Notes under the pieces: model-generated
What the model saw: the letters and a program-made list of their open reading frames with translations, nothing else
What the model was told of the DNA's origin: nothing
Databases searched by the model: none
Program-made: the position numbers and the translations under genes
DNA from: Clostridia bacterium
GTDB lineage: Bacteria; Bacillota; Clostridia; Oscillospirales; QAKW01
Assembly: GCA_017464525.1 (NCBI GenBank)
Contig: JAFTZM010000041.1
Location: 76,435-140,434, forward strand
DNA length: 64,000 bases
Direction of reading: 5' to 3'
Shown here: positions 7,734-17,900 of the stretch, piece after piece
How the letters are laid out: the number at the start of each line of letters is the position of its first letter
Numbering within the stretch: position 1 is the stretch's first letter

Positions 7734-7793
7734 AGGTTCCTTATTATTTCACCCATTTTAATTTTAAATTATTTTTGAAAGGAATTTACTCTC

Positions 7794-8639
7794 ATGAAAA
7801 AGTTTATTACATTTGCGCTTATCGCTGTTCTTACTCTTGTTTCCCTGACTGCCTGCGGCAGTTCCGATCAGATCACCATTGCCATCCCCAACGACACCAC
7901 CAACGAAGCCCGTGCCCTGCTCCTGCTGGAGGATCTGGGGCTGATCACCCTGAAGGAGGGTGCCAGCATTACCGCCACCCCGCTGGATGTTGCTGAAAAT
8001 CCCTACAATATTACTTTTAAAGAAGTGGAAGCTGCCCAGCTGCCCAACGTTTTGCAGGATGTGGATTATGCGGTGATCAATTCCAACTACGCCATTGAAG
8101 CCGATCTGAATCCCACCAAGGATGCCCTTGGCATTGAAGGCTCTGCCTCTGCCTACGGTAACATCCTTGCTGTGAAGGAAGGCAACGAAAACACCGATCT
8201 CATCAAAGCCCTCAAGGCCGCCCTGGAAAGCAAGCAGGTAGCTGATTTTATCGCAGAGGAATATGACGGTGCTGTAGTATCTGTGGTAGACAACACCACC
8301 GACGGCTATGATGCCTCCCTGGACTACGCCGCTCTGGCCGGCAAGACGGTCACCGTTGCTGCCTCCCCCACTCCCCATGCAGAGATCCTGGGTGTAGTAA
8401 AGACCATCCTGGCCGCCAAGAGCATCACCCTGGACATCAAGGAATTTACTGATTATGTGCAGCCCAACAATGTGGTGGAAAGCGGCGAGATCGATGCCAA
8501 CTACTTCCAGCACATCCCCTATCTGGATGATTTCAATGCTGAAAACGGCACCCATCTGGTTTCTGTTTCTGCTATCCATGTGGAGCCCTTGGGCATCTAC
8601 GGCGGCAAGCAGACCTCTCTGGATGCCATCAAAAAATAA
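7794..8639 (+). CDS. metQ: Methionine-binding lipoprotein MetQ, circularly permuted
   Basis: A 281-residue lipoprotein: signal peptide 1-20, lipobox LTAC with C21. It has every hallmark of MetQ/NlpA, but in swapped order. Residues 26-165 (ITIAIPNDTTNEARALLLL to GAVVSVV) match the second half of ordinary MetQ. Residues 184-281 (KTVTVAASPTPHAEIL, EFTDYVQPN, VEPLGIYGGKQTSLDAIKK) match the first half. An 18-residue linker (166-183) joins the old C- and N-termini. The new ends fall at the usual junction between SLDELK and the IPND strand. It should still fold as a two-lobe binding protein delivering methionine to MetNI. Confidence 0.85.
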   Translation: MKKFITFALIAVLTLVSLTACGSSDQITIAIPNDTTNEARALLLLEDLGLITLKEGASITATPLDVAENPYNITFKEVEAAQLPNVLQDVDYAVINSNYAIEADLNPTKDALGIEGSASAYGNILAVKEGNENTDLIKALKAALESKQVADFIAEEYDGAVVSVVDNTTDGYDASLDYAALAGKTVTVAASPTPHAEILGVVKTILAAKSITLDIKEFTDYVQPNNVVESGEIDANYFQHIPYLDDFNAENGTHLVSVSAIHVEPLGIYGGKQTSLDAIKK

Positions 8640-8658
8640 AAAATAAACACCGGAGGCT

Positions 8659-9678
8659 ATGATGATCGAGATCAGGAATATTTCAAAAACCTTTCACACG
8701 GCCGACGGTTCTGTAGAAGCCCTGAAAAATGTGTCGATCTCCATTCCGGACGGGGACATCTTCGGCATTATCGGCATGAGCGGTGCGGGAAAAAGCACCC
8801 TGGTGCGATGTATTAATCTGCTGGAGCGCCCCACCGAAGGGAGCATTGAGATCAACGGCGTGGACCTCTGCAAGCTTTCCGAAGGGGAGCTACGGAAGGT
8901 ACGCCGGGAGATCACCATGATCTTTCAGGGCTTCAATCTGCTGATGCAGCGGAACTGTCTGAAAAACGTCTGCTTCCCCCTGGAGCTGGCGGGCAAAAGC
9001 CGGGCCGAGGCCAAAAAAAGAGCCCTGGAGCTGCTGGATATCGTGGGGCTGAAGGATAAAGCCAAGGCTTATCCGGCGCAGCTTTCCGGCGGCCAGCAGC
9101 AGCGGGTGGCCATCGCCCGAGCCCTGGCTACCGACCCCAAGGTGCTGCTTTGCGATGAAGCAACCAGCGCCCTGGATCCCACCACCACCAACTCCATTCT
9201 GGAGCTGATCCGCAGCATCAATGAAAAGCTCGGCATCACCGTGATCATCATTACCCACCAGATGAGTGTGGTAGAAAGTGTCTGCCGGCACGTTGCCATT
9301 CTGGACGACGGCACCGTTGCAGAGCAGGGGGCGGTGGCAGAGGTGTTCTCCCACCCCAAATCCCCTGCCGCCCGGCGGCTGGTATTCCCCGAAGGGATCA
9401 GCGACAGCCCGGTGGTCAGCGAAGCGGGAGAGCGGCTGATCCGTGTAGTATTCAACGGTGCGGCAGCCGCCGGCTCCCCGCTGATCGCCAGAATGGCAGT
9501 GGAAAAGGGGATCGAAGCCAATATCGCCTATGCCTCCACCAAAAGCATCGGCGGCAAGGCTTACGGCTCCATGCTTCTGGGGATTCCCGGGGGCAGCGAG
9601 ACGGTGCGTGCCGCCATTGACTATATGACCCAGACCCCAGACGTACTGGCAGAGGAGGTGACCCCCCATGCTGAATGA
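8659..9678 (+). CDS. metN: Methionine ABC transporter ATP-binding protein
   Basis: A 339-residue cytoplasmic ATPase. Walker A is at 39-47 (GMSGAGKST), the signature LSGGQQQR at 142-149, and Walker B with catalytic Glu in LLCDEATSALD. Residues about 260-335 form the C-terminal NIL domain, which in MetN binds methionine and causes trans-inhibition of uptake. It follows metQ by 19 bp and overlaps metI by 11 bp. Two ATG codons in tandem (8659 and 8662) could each start it. Confidence 0.95.
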   Translation: MMIEIRNISKTFHTADGSVEALKNVSISIPDGDIFGIIGMSGAGKSTLVRCINLLERPTEGSIEINGVDLCKLSEGELRKVRREITMIFQGFNLLMQRNCLKNVCFPLELAGKSRAEAKKRALELLDIVGLKDKAKAYPAQLSGGQQQRVAIARALATDPKVLLCDEATSALDPTTTNSILELIRSINEKLGITVIIITHQMSVVESVCRHVAILDDGTVAEQGAVAEVFSHPKSPAARRLVFPEGISDSPVVSEAGERLIRVVFNGAAAAGSPLIARMAVEKGIEANIAYASTKSIGGKAYGSMLLGIPGGSETVRAAIDYMTQTPDVLAEEVTPHAE

Positions 9679-10378
9679 TCTTTTTTCCCCCGAGACCCTC
9701 AGTGAGGCCTGGCGCATCATCCAAGCGGAATTTCTCACCGCGGTGTGGGAAACGGTCTATGTGACCCTGCTGGCTACTGCCTTTTCCATTATTATCGGCC
9801 TGCCCTTAGGGGTATTGCTGGTGGCCGGGGAAAAGAACGGTGTTCTGCCGCTGCCCTCCTGGCTGCTGCAGACCCTGAATATTCTGATCAATCTGCTGCG
9901 TTCGGTTCCCTTTTTGATCTTAATGATCCTGGTCTTCCCCCTGACCCGATTCGTGGTGGGGACGGTCGTGGGAACCACCGCCTCCATTGTTCCGCTGGTG
10001 ATCGCCGCCTTTCCCTTTGTAGCCAGGCTGGCGGAAAGCAGCCTCAGAGAGGTGAGCCCCAACACCGTGGAAATGGCCCAGAGCATGGGTGCTTCTCCCC
10101 TGCAGATCATTGTAAAGGTGATGATCCCGGAGAGTATTCCCTCTCTGATCTCCAACGCCACCATTGCCATTACCACCATTCTGGGCTATTCGGCCATGAG
10201 CGGCATCATCGGCGGCGGGGGCTTGGGCAAGATCGCCATCAACTACGGCTATTACCGCTATAAATACCTGATCATGCTTGCTGCTGTTGTGCTGCTGATC
10301 CTTCTGGTGCAGATCTTCCAGAGCGTGGGCACACGCCTGGCGGCAAGGCTGGATAAACGGCTGAAAAGGAAAGGATGA
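9668..10378 (+). CDS. metI: Methionine ABC transporter permease
   Basis: A 236-residue permease with about five to six membrane helices. The EAA-type loop, which contacts MetN, lies around ETVEMAQ-SMGASPLQIIVKV. Together with the upstream metQ and metN it forms a complete methionine importer. It begins inside the 3' end of metN, indicating coupled translation. Confidence 0.95.
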   Translation: MLNDLFSPETLSEAWRIIQAEFLTAVWETVYVTLLATAFSIIIGLPLGVLLVAGEKNGVLPLPSWLLQTLNILINLLRSVPFLILMILVFPLTRFVVGTVVGTTASIVPLVIAAFPFVARLAESSLREVSPNTVEMAQSMGASPLQIIVKVMIPESIPSLISNATIAITTILGYSAMSGIIGGGGLGKIAINYGYYRYKYLIMLAAVVLLILLVQIFQSVGTRLAARLDKRLKRKG

Positions 10379-10384
10379 TCGTAC

Positions 10385-10942
10385 ATGATCCCAACAAGAG
10401 AGGAAGCCTTCGCCCTACTGAAGGAATATAATCAAGAGCCCTTCCACATCAAGCACGCCCTCACGGTAGAGGGTGTCATGCGCTACTTTGCCCGGGAGCT
10501 GGGCTACGGCGAGGAAGAGGAATTCTGGGGCATTGTGGGGCTGCTCCACGACCTGGATTTTGAGCAATTCCCGGATCAGCACTGTATTAAGGAGCAGCAG
10601 CTGCTGCGGGAGCGGGGCATCGACGAACGGATCGTTCACGCCACCGCCAGCCATGGCTACGCCCTGACGGTGGATATCGCCCCGGAGCACGAAATGGAAA
10701 AGGTGCTTTATGCGGTGGACGAGCTGACCGGGCTGATCGGGGCAGTGGCCCTCATGCGGCCCTCCAAAAGTGTTGCCGATCTGGAGCTGAAATCGGTAAA
10801 GAAGAAATATAAAAGCACCGGATTTGCGGCAGGCTGCTCCCGAGAGGTCATCCAACGGGGCGCCGATCTGCTGGGCTGGCCCTTGGATGATCTAATCTCC
10901 CGCACCATTCTGGCCATGCGGGCTACTGATATTGTTGATTAA
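10385..10942 (+). CDS. HD-domain phosphohydrolase
   Basis: A 185-residue protein with the HD motif set: H in FHIKHALTVE, the HD pair in GLLHDLDFE, a later His in ATASHGYA and the Asp in YAVDELTGL. It belongs to the family of small HDIG hydrolases often annotated only as HD-domain proteins. Substrates in the family include nucleotides. It follows metI by 6 bp and ends at the operon terminator, so it is co-transcribed with the methionine importer. A role in methionine or SAM salvage is possible but unproven. Confidence 0.8.
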   Translation: MIPTREEAFALLKEYNQEPFHIKHALTVEGVMRYFARELGYGEEEEFWGIVGLLHDLDFEQFPDQHCIKEQQLLRERGIDERIVHATASHGYALTVDIAPEHEMEKVLYAVDELTGLIGAVALMRPSKSVADLELKSVKKKYKSTGFAAGCSREVIQRGADLLGWPLDDLISRTILAMRATDIVD

Positions 10943-10947
10943 ATAAG

Positions 10948-10979
10948 AATTGCGTGATACCTTGCGGTATCACGCAATT
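10948..10979. terminator. Bidirectional terminator
   Basis: A perfect 14 bp stem (AATTGCGTGATACC with GGTATCACGCAATT) and a TTGC loop. It ends the methionine operon and the converging AraC gene. Confidence 0.85.
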
Positions 10980-11819
10980 TTATTTGCGGGTTTTGGTGAG
11001 AAATTCCCGAGGGCTGCAGCCACGCACCCGACGGAAAGACTGGTAAAAATAGGAATAATTGGAAAACCCCACCTCTGCGGCGCATTTGGCAATGGTCTGC
11101 AGGTTCAGATTGGGGTGGGAAAGAAACTTTTGCACCCGCACTACCCGCAGGTAATGGGTAAAGCTGACCAAAAACTTCCTTTTAAAAAGGGAGCAGAAAT
11201 AATGAGGCTCATAGCCGAAGGCCGCTGCCACTGTTTCCAGCCTCAGGTCCTCGGTATAATGCTGCTCCACAAACTCCGCCACCTGCCGGTCAAAGGGGCC
11301 CTCCGCCTGCTCCCTGGTCTGTACCGTATGGAACAAACGATGCTCCGAGATGACCTGAAAAATGGCCAGACTTTTCAGCAAGACCTTGAACTCGTTATAG
11401 CCGCTTTTGGGGGAGAAGCAATCCACCAGCTCCATCCCCCGGGCAAAGAGCCCCGTTTCCTCGGCCTGATCGGCGGGGATCCGCATAGGCAGGCGGATGC
11501 GGTGCTTTTCCAGCCCCTCCACCAGCCGATCCAGTTCCTCGCTCAACCCCGCAGGGGTCTGCCGCAGGGAAAGCTGAACATAGTAATAATACCCCGGCTG
11601 AACCACCTCGCCGCTATGGGTCTCCCTGCCGTTGACAAGGTAAACATCCCCCGGTAAAAAGATCTCCGTCTCTTCTCCGGCGGTGAAGCGGTACTCTCCG
11701 CTCACCACAAAGATCAGTTCCAGCTGGTTGTGGCGGTGAGGGCTAAAGGTCACAGTCCCTTTGCGGTACTCCGCCCGGGCGGCAAAGGCAATGCTGCCGT
11801 GCTCCGGCTCATAGAACAT
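10980..11819 (-). CDS. AraC-family transcriptional regulator
   Basis: A 279-residue regulator when begun at the ATG at 11819, where GGGGGGTG sits seven bases upstream; a longer frame exists but lacks a good ribosome site. Residues 1-130 look like a cupin arm (FSPHRHNQLELIFVVSGEYRF). The C-terminal ~100 residues carry the AraC HTH pair, ending with GCSPREFLTKT. It is divergent from the giant dockerin protein across a 120 bp gap and may control it. Confidence 0.9.
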   Translation of the reverse strand: MFYEPEHGSIAFAARAEYRKGTVTFSPHRHNQLELIFVVSGEYRFTAGEETEIFLPGDVYLVNGRETHSGEVVQPGYYYYVQLSLRQTPAGLSEELDRLVEGLEKHRIRLPMRIPADQAEETGLFARGMELVDCFSPKSGYNEFKVLLKSLAIFQVISEHRLFHTVQTREQAEGPFDRQVAEFVEQHYTEDLRLETVAAAFGYEPHYFCSLFKRKFLVSFTHYLRVVRVQKFLSHPNLNLQTIAKCAAEVGFSNYSYFYQSFRRVRGCSPREFLTKTRK

Positions 11820-11939
11820 CGAAGACACCCCCCAAATCTTAATATACCACATAGATTATATTAATTTTTTATCTTTTCGTCAAGTGTTTTCTATGATATA
11901 CTTTAAATTAAATTATTATAAGTATGAGGAGGTATACTT

Positions 11940-14900
11940 ATGAAACGCGCACTATCCCTTACTGTGGCGATCGTAATGCTGCTCAGTTCTCTGGTGTTTG
12001 CACCGGCAGCCATTGCAGCAGACGATCCTGTTGTTTCGCGGTTTGTTGTGGTTTCGGATATCCATACCAACCCGACGTCCACCAAAACCACCATCGACCG
12101 CCTTCCCAAGGTATTCGAAACGGCCTATGCCTATGCCGAAACGCAGGGCGGCAATATCGATGCCTTTGTCTTCAACGGCGATAGCATCAACGGAAACGAG
12201 ACCGCTGCCGGCTACACCAATGAAGACGAAATGGCGCTCTTCCTCGCCGGTGTTCGTGATAACGTGAAGAACGGCTCCAAGGTCCTGCTGGCCATGGCCC
12301 GTACCCACGATATCTACGACGGCGACGGAAACATCTTCTATATGCAGGAAGCCGAGCTGAATGCTCTGATCAAAGAGCACCTTGGCAATGACGGTAGCAT
12401 CATCCCCACCGCCGATTGGGGCTACGGCCCGCACCTGAATTATGTTTCCGGTGTTCCGGTGATTACCCTTTCCAACGATATGGGCAACGGCAACGATGTG
12501 ACCGCCGAGGACGACGGCAACACCGGGAACGACGATAATGCCGATAACAGCTACCACGATTGCGAAGACTGGCTGGACACTCAGCTGGCCGCATTGGTAG
12601 CCGAAAATGCTGAGCGCCCCATCTTTGTGGTATTCCATTACCCCGAGGTGGGCAAGCTGGGCTTGACCCAGCGCTGGGGCCAGAACAGCCTGCGGGACAC
12701 CCTGAATAAGTATCCTCAGGTCATTACCATGAACGCCCATGTGCACTGGGATCCCCGCCTTTCCGACTCCATCACTCAGGATCTGTTCACCGAAGTATAT
12801 GACGGTGCCGTCCGCGACACCGGCGGCCCCAATGCCACCTCCGTGTCCGGCGGCAGTTCCCCTATCGTATCCTACTCTATGATCGAGGTCACCGAGTCCG
12901 GTGCGGTTACTATTAAATATATCGATCCCGACACCGGCGATTTCCTGCTGGAGGCCAACGGCTCCGGCGAGGTGCTGGAGTATTCCATCCCCAAGGCATG
13001 GGATAAGAGCACCTATCTCTACACCGACGAAGCAAAATTCGCCACCGAGAAGGCCACCTTCGCCGCCGATGCTTCCATCAAGCTGGAAAACGGCACCCTG
13101 ACCTTTGACCGGGCCGATTCGGAGCACCCCATCATCCGTTACAGAGTGGATGTTTCCAATGGCACCACCACCAAGACCCAGTATGTGTTCTCCGAGCTTT
13201 ATAACAAGGTACTTCCCGAGACCTATTCCACCACCCTGCAGCTCAAGACCGGCGTGGAATATACCATTACCGTCACCGCCATCGACGGCATCTACCGGGA
13301 ATCTGCCAATACCCTGGTACTGACCGGTAATGTCAACGATCCGGAAAAGGTTCTCACCGGCTCTGCCACCGCTGTGGTGGAAAAGACCTACGGCGAAAAC
13401 GGAGAAAAGGGCGAGATCGATTACCCGGATTTCAAGACCTACGCCACTAACATCGATGTCGAAAACATCACCAACTGGGGCATCAGTGATATCGAGGACC
13501 TGAAGGCCTGGTCCGAGTTCAGTAAGGTCAACAGCTGCACCGGCCTCACCTTCCATCTGGAAAACGATATCGACATGAAGGATCAGATCTTCGGGATGAT
13601 CGGCTCCCTTTATGTTCCCTTCAAGGGTACCTTTGACGGCCACCTGCACACCCTCTCCAATCTGCTGATCGACGATGTCAGTGCTATGGGTACCGGCTTC
13701 TTCGTTTACACCCTGGACGCGGAGATCCGCAACTTCGGTATCGAGAGCGGTGTGGTAAAGGGTCATAGCTCCAACCGGAAATATGAGAATGCCGGCAGCT
13801 ATAACGCCGCCACTAACGCGAAGAGAAACCCCTTCATTGATGTCATCGGCGTGGGTGCCATTGCCGGCCGTGCCGATAACACCACCTTCACCCATGTATG
13901 GAACGGTGCCGATGTCACCTTCCGGGATGGGCATATGACCGGTCTCGGCATCAGCAACCCCTGCTATGCCGGTCTGGTCGGACGTGCGCAGCTCAGCTGT
14001 AACTTTGTGGGCTGCTACAATACCGGTGATGTTCACGGTCTGGACCGTGCCAGCGGTATCACCAACTGGGCGCAGAGCGGTGGCAACATCGCCCGGATCA
14101 GCAACTGCTTCAACTTGGGTAACATCACCTGCGAAGCCGGTTACGAAACCGAGGCCATCGGCCGCTTCAACACCGCAAGCAGCAGCGACCGCACCTATTT
14201 CAACTATAACAACTACTATCTGGCCGGCTCTGCCGACATTGCAAACAACCGTGCCAGCGATACCGGCTACATCGTAGCAGGTGCCGAGGAGCCCATTGCC
14301 CTCACCGCCGAGGAGGTTAAGACCGATCTGGCCAACCTGCTGAACGCAGGCCGCTTCACCGGCCTTTATGCAGACACCGCCACTTGGGCCACCGATGCAG
14401 ACGGCAACATCTACATTGCTTCGGTGGACGATACCGGTGCCAGCGATATCTACCCCTTCTCCACCTATGCTACCGATTCTACCCATACCTACTACTCCAT
14501 CAACTCTCTGGACGAGTTCAATGCCTTTGCCACCAAGTCCAAGAGCGATCAGTTTGCAGGCAAGGTCATCCTCCTGAATGTAGATCTGGATCTCAGCAGC
14601 ATCGAAGATTTCCAGATGATCGGTACCGACACCTACTCTTTCAAGGGTACCTTCGACGGTAAGGGCCACACCATCAGCAATATGGCCATCGCCACCGCCG
14701 GCGCTACCCGGGGTCTTTTCCGTGACATCGAGGGTACCGTCAAGAACTTCACCTTGAAGGATGCTTCGGTGGGTGCTACTCAGGATTGCGGTATGGTCTC
14801 TGCCAAAATCACCGGTGGCACCATCGAAAACGTCACTGTCAAGGGCGGTACCATGACCATTAGTTCCAACAACGACTTCGGCGGCATCGTCGGCACCACC

Positions 14901-17900
14901 GACGGAACCACCACCGCCACCGTCAAGAACTGTACGGTAGACGGTTTGACGATGAATGGCTCTTCCCGTCAGGGTCTGGGCGGCATCATCGGTAACGCAG
15001 CTTACATCACCGTAGACGGCTGTAAGGTCATTAACTGCACCATCAGCGGTAACCGCAATAACGGTCTTTTGGGCGGTTATGTTTACCACGGCAGCACCTT
15101 TAAAAACTGCATTACCTACGGCAACACCTTCCGCTCCAACTTCAATACATACGGTCTGGTCGGTCGCGGCGGCACCAAGAGCGGTACCGATAATCTTATC
15201 ACCGTGGAAAACTGCGTTTTCTACGACGAAACGATGACGACCACCACCATCACGAACAACACTTCTAATAACATTGCAAGAACCGAAAACTTTGTTCTCT
15301 TCCGCTTCAGCGACACCGAGAACATCGTAACCAACAATGTTTACACTGCATCCCCCGACGACTGCGACTATACCTCTGCAGATGTTATCCACACCAACGC
15401 CACCGAGCTGGCCGGCGGTAAGATCGCCTATGAGCTGGGCTGGACCATGAAGGACGGCTATGTGGCACTCCTCGCCAAGGGCGACGAAGCCACCCACCGC
15501 TACACCTATGTGATGGGCGAGACCACCGAGGTTCGCTACACCGATGCTGCCGGCACCGTCATCAACGGCGCACCCACCGTCACAGCCGAGGACTTCCTTG
15601 GCTGGAGTGTAAAGGACGATGCCAAGAGCGGCGACCTGGTCTACACCGCCGAATACGGCACCGAGGACACCGGCTCCTACCCCATCACCGAGCTTGTGAA
15701 TCGGCCCAAGGCCACCAAGTTCACCATCGCTACCCCCGAAGAGCTGTGCTATCTGGCCACCCTTTCCAAGACAAACACCTTTGAGGGCTACACCATTACC
15801 CTGCTCAACGATATCGATATGACCGGTGTGGAGAATTTCGAGATGATCGGCTCCGAAAGCTGCCGCTTCACCGCCAACTTCGACGGAGGAAACCACACGA
15901 TTTACAATGTGACTATCAGCAGTTCCGATACCTATGCCGGCTTCTTCTCCATGACCGGTGTAGACAAGACCAAAAATGTCACCATCAAGGATCTGACCAT
16001 TGAGGATGCAGCCATCACCGGCGGCGAATCCTCTGCCATCCTGATCGGTAAGGCTTACGGCGTGACCACGCTGGAAAATGTGAAGCTTCGCTACTCCTCC
16101 ATGGTTGGAAGCAAGTTTACCGTAGGCGGCTTCTTCGGTAAGCTGGATGCCAACACCGCCAGCTTCACCGTAAAGAACTGCGTAGCCGAAGGCTGCTATG
16201 TCAGCAATCTCTCTGCAGGCCAGCAGCAGGCCGGCCTCATCGTAGGCGGCAACCCCTATAATGTTATCGTTGAAAACTGCCTGTTGGTCAGCAACACCGT
16301 AGAATCCCACCGTCAGGTTGGTCTGATCGCTTCCTATGCCACCGCCAACATGAAGATCAACGGTGTGATCGCCTATGGCAACACTATCAACTGTAACTAC
16401 GACAGCGCCGGTATCCTTGGCCGCGGCAGCGGTGCCTTTGATGTGCAGAATCTGATTGCTTACAATAACAGCGGTCTGCGCAACAAGAGCGGAAGCGACG
16501 TCATCACCGCCAAGAACTCCACCGTATTCTGGATGCTGGGCCGCTACGATACCGATAACCCCACCCCCACCGGCTCCAACGTTTACATTGATGTGGAAAA
16601 CGACACTACCCTTTCTCCCGTCACGGTGACCACCGTCACCGACGAGCAGGTCAAGAGCGGTGAAGTAGCCTACCTGCTGGGTATGGCCATGGAAAACAAC
16701 AACATTGCCTTCCCCGACGCCGACACAAAGGCTGCTGTTAAGTACACCTACATTGTCAACGGCACGGTTGCCGCCACCCGCTACACCGACGGCGCCGGCA
16801 ACATGATTGGCACCGAGGCCTCCCTTCCCGAAGACTTCGACGAATGGACCGTCACCGAGGACGAGAACGGCGATAAGACCTTCTCCGTTGCCAACGAGTA
16901 CGATCCAGACGGCACCTACCCCATCTCCAAGATGGAGGCTTATCCCTTAGCGAAGAAATTCAGCGTCTCCACCGCCGAGGAATTCAAACTCTTTGCAGAT
17001 CTGGTGAACGCCGGCAAGATCGGCAGCGATATCACCATCCTGCAGACCGCCAACATCGACCTGAAGGATTACCCCAATGTGCAGGTTGGCTCCGGCCGCA
17101 GCACCGACGTATCCGCTATCGTGGCCTTTGAAGCCACCTACGACGGCCAGAACTACACCATCTCCAACTACTCCCTTACTAAGTCGGATGTAGGTCAAGG
17201 TCTCTTTAAGAACCTGATGGGTACCATTAAGAATCTGGTGATCGATAACGCCACCGTTTCCGTAGCCTCCCACAGCGGTATCGTGGCCGGTGAAACCTAC
17301 AGTGCCACCAACCTGATCGAAAATGTTCACATCCGCAACAGTACCATCACCGCCTCTGCCAGACGGGTCGCCTTCTTCGTTTACGGCTACAACACCTCCG
17401 GGGCCACCGTAAACATCAAGAACTGCACGGTTTCCGGCAGTACCATCAACTCCGGTACCACCGCCAATAACCCCGTCGGTCTGATCACTATCCGGGACGA
17501 GGTTGCAGGCTCTGTGATTGAAAACACCTATGCTTTCAACAACATCATCAACGTGCAGGCCACCGGCGTTGCCGTTTCCGGCATCGTGAGCGACGGCCGC
17601 CAGACCGTGATCACCAACTGCGGTGCCTTCAACAACACCTATACCGGCACCACTCCTTCGGCCATCTACGGCATCAATGGTACCACCGTTAAAACCGTCA
17701 CCATCAACAACTGCTACACCGATGAGGCCAAGCTGACCAACGCCACCTTCACCGGCAGCAACAACTACACCGGTGTGACCGACACCCAACTGGCAGACGG
17801 TTCCCTGGCCTACGCCTTGAAGAACGACACCGATACCAACTGGATCCAGAAGACCTATCCGCAGGTTGCAGTAGGTACGGCTGTTACCAAGCACACCTAT

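Noticed and set aside
7412-7793. Possible SAM-I or T-box riboswitch before metQNI
   Set aside because: No conserved SAM-I core or T-box (TGGNACCGCG-like) sequence was found; the leader peptide explains the region better.
11952-16310. Long antisense open frame of 1452 codons opposite the giant gene
   Set aside because: Composition is Gly/Val/Ala/Ile-rich without domains, no ribosome site, and it mirrors the codon bias of the sense repeats. The sense frame has a signal peptide, enzyme motifs and dockerin. The antisense frame at 16947-19292 is the same effect.
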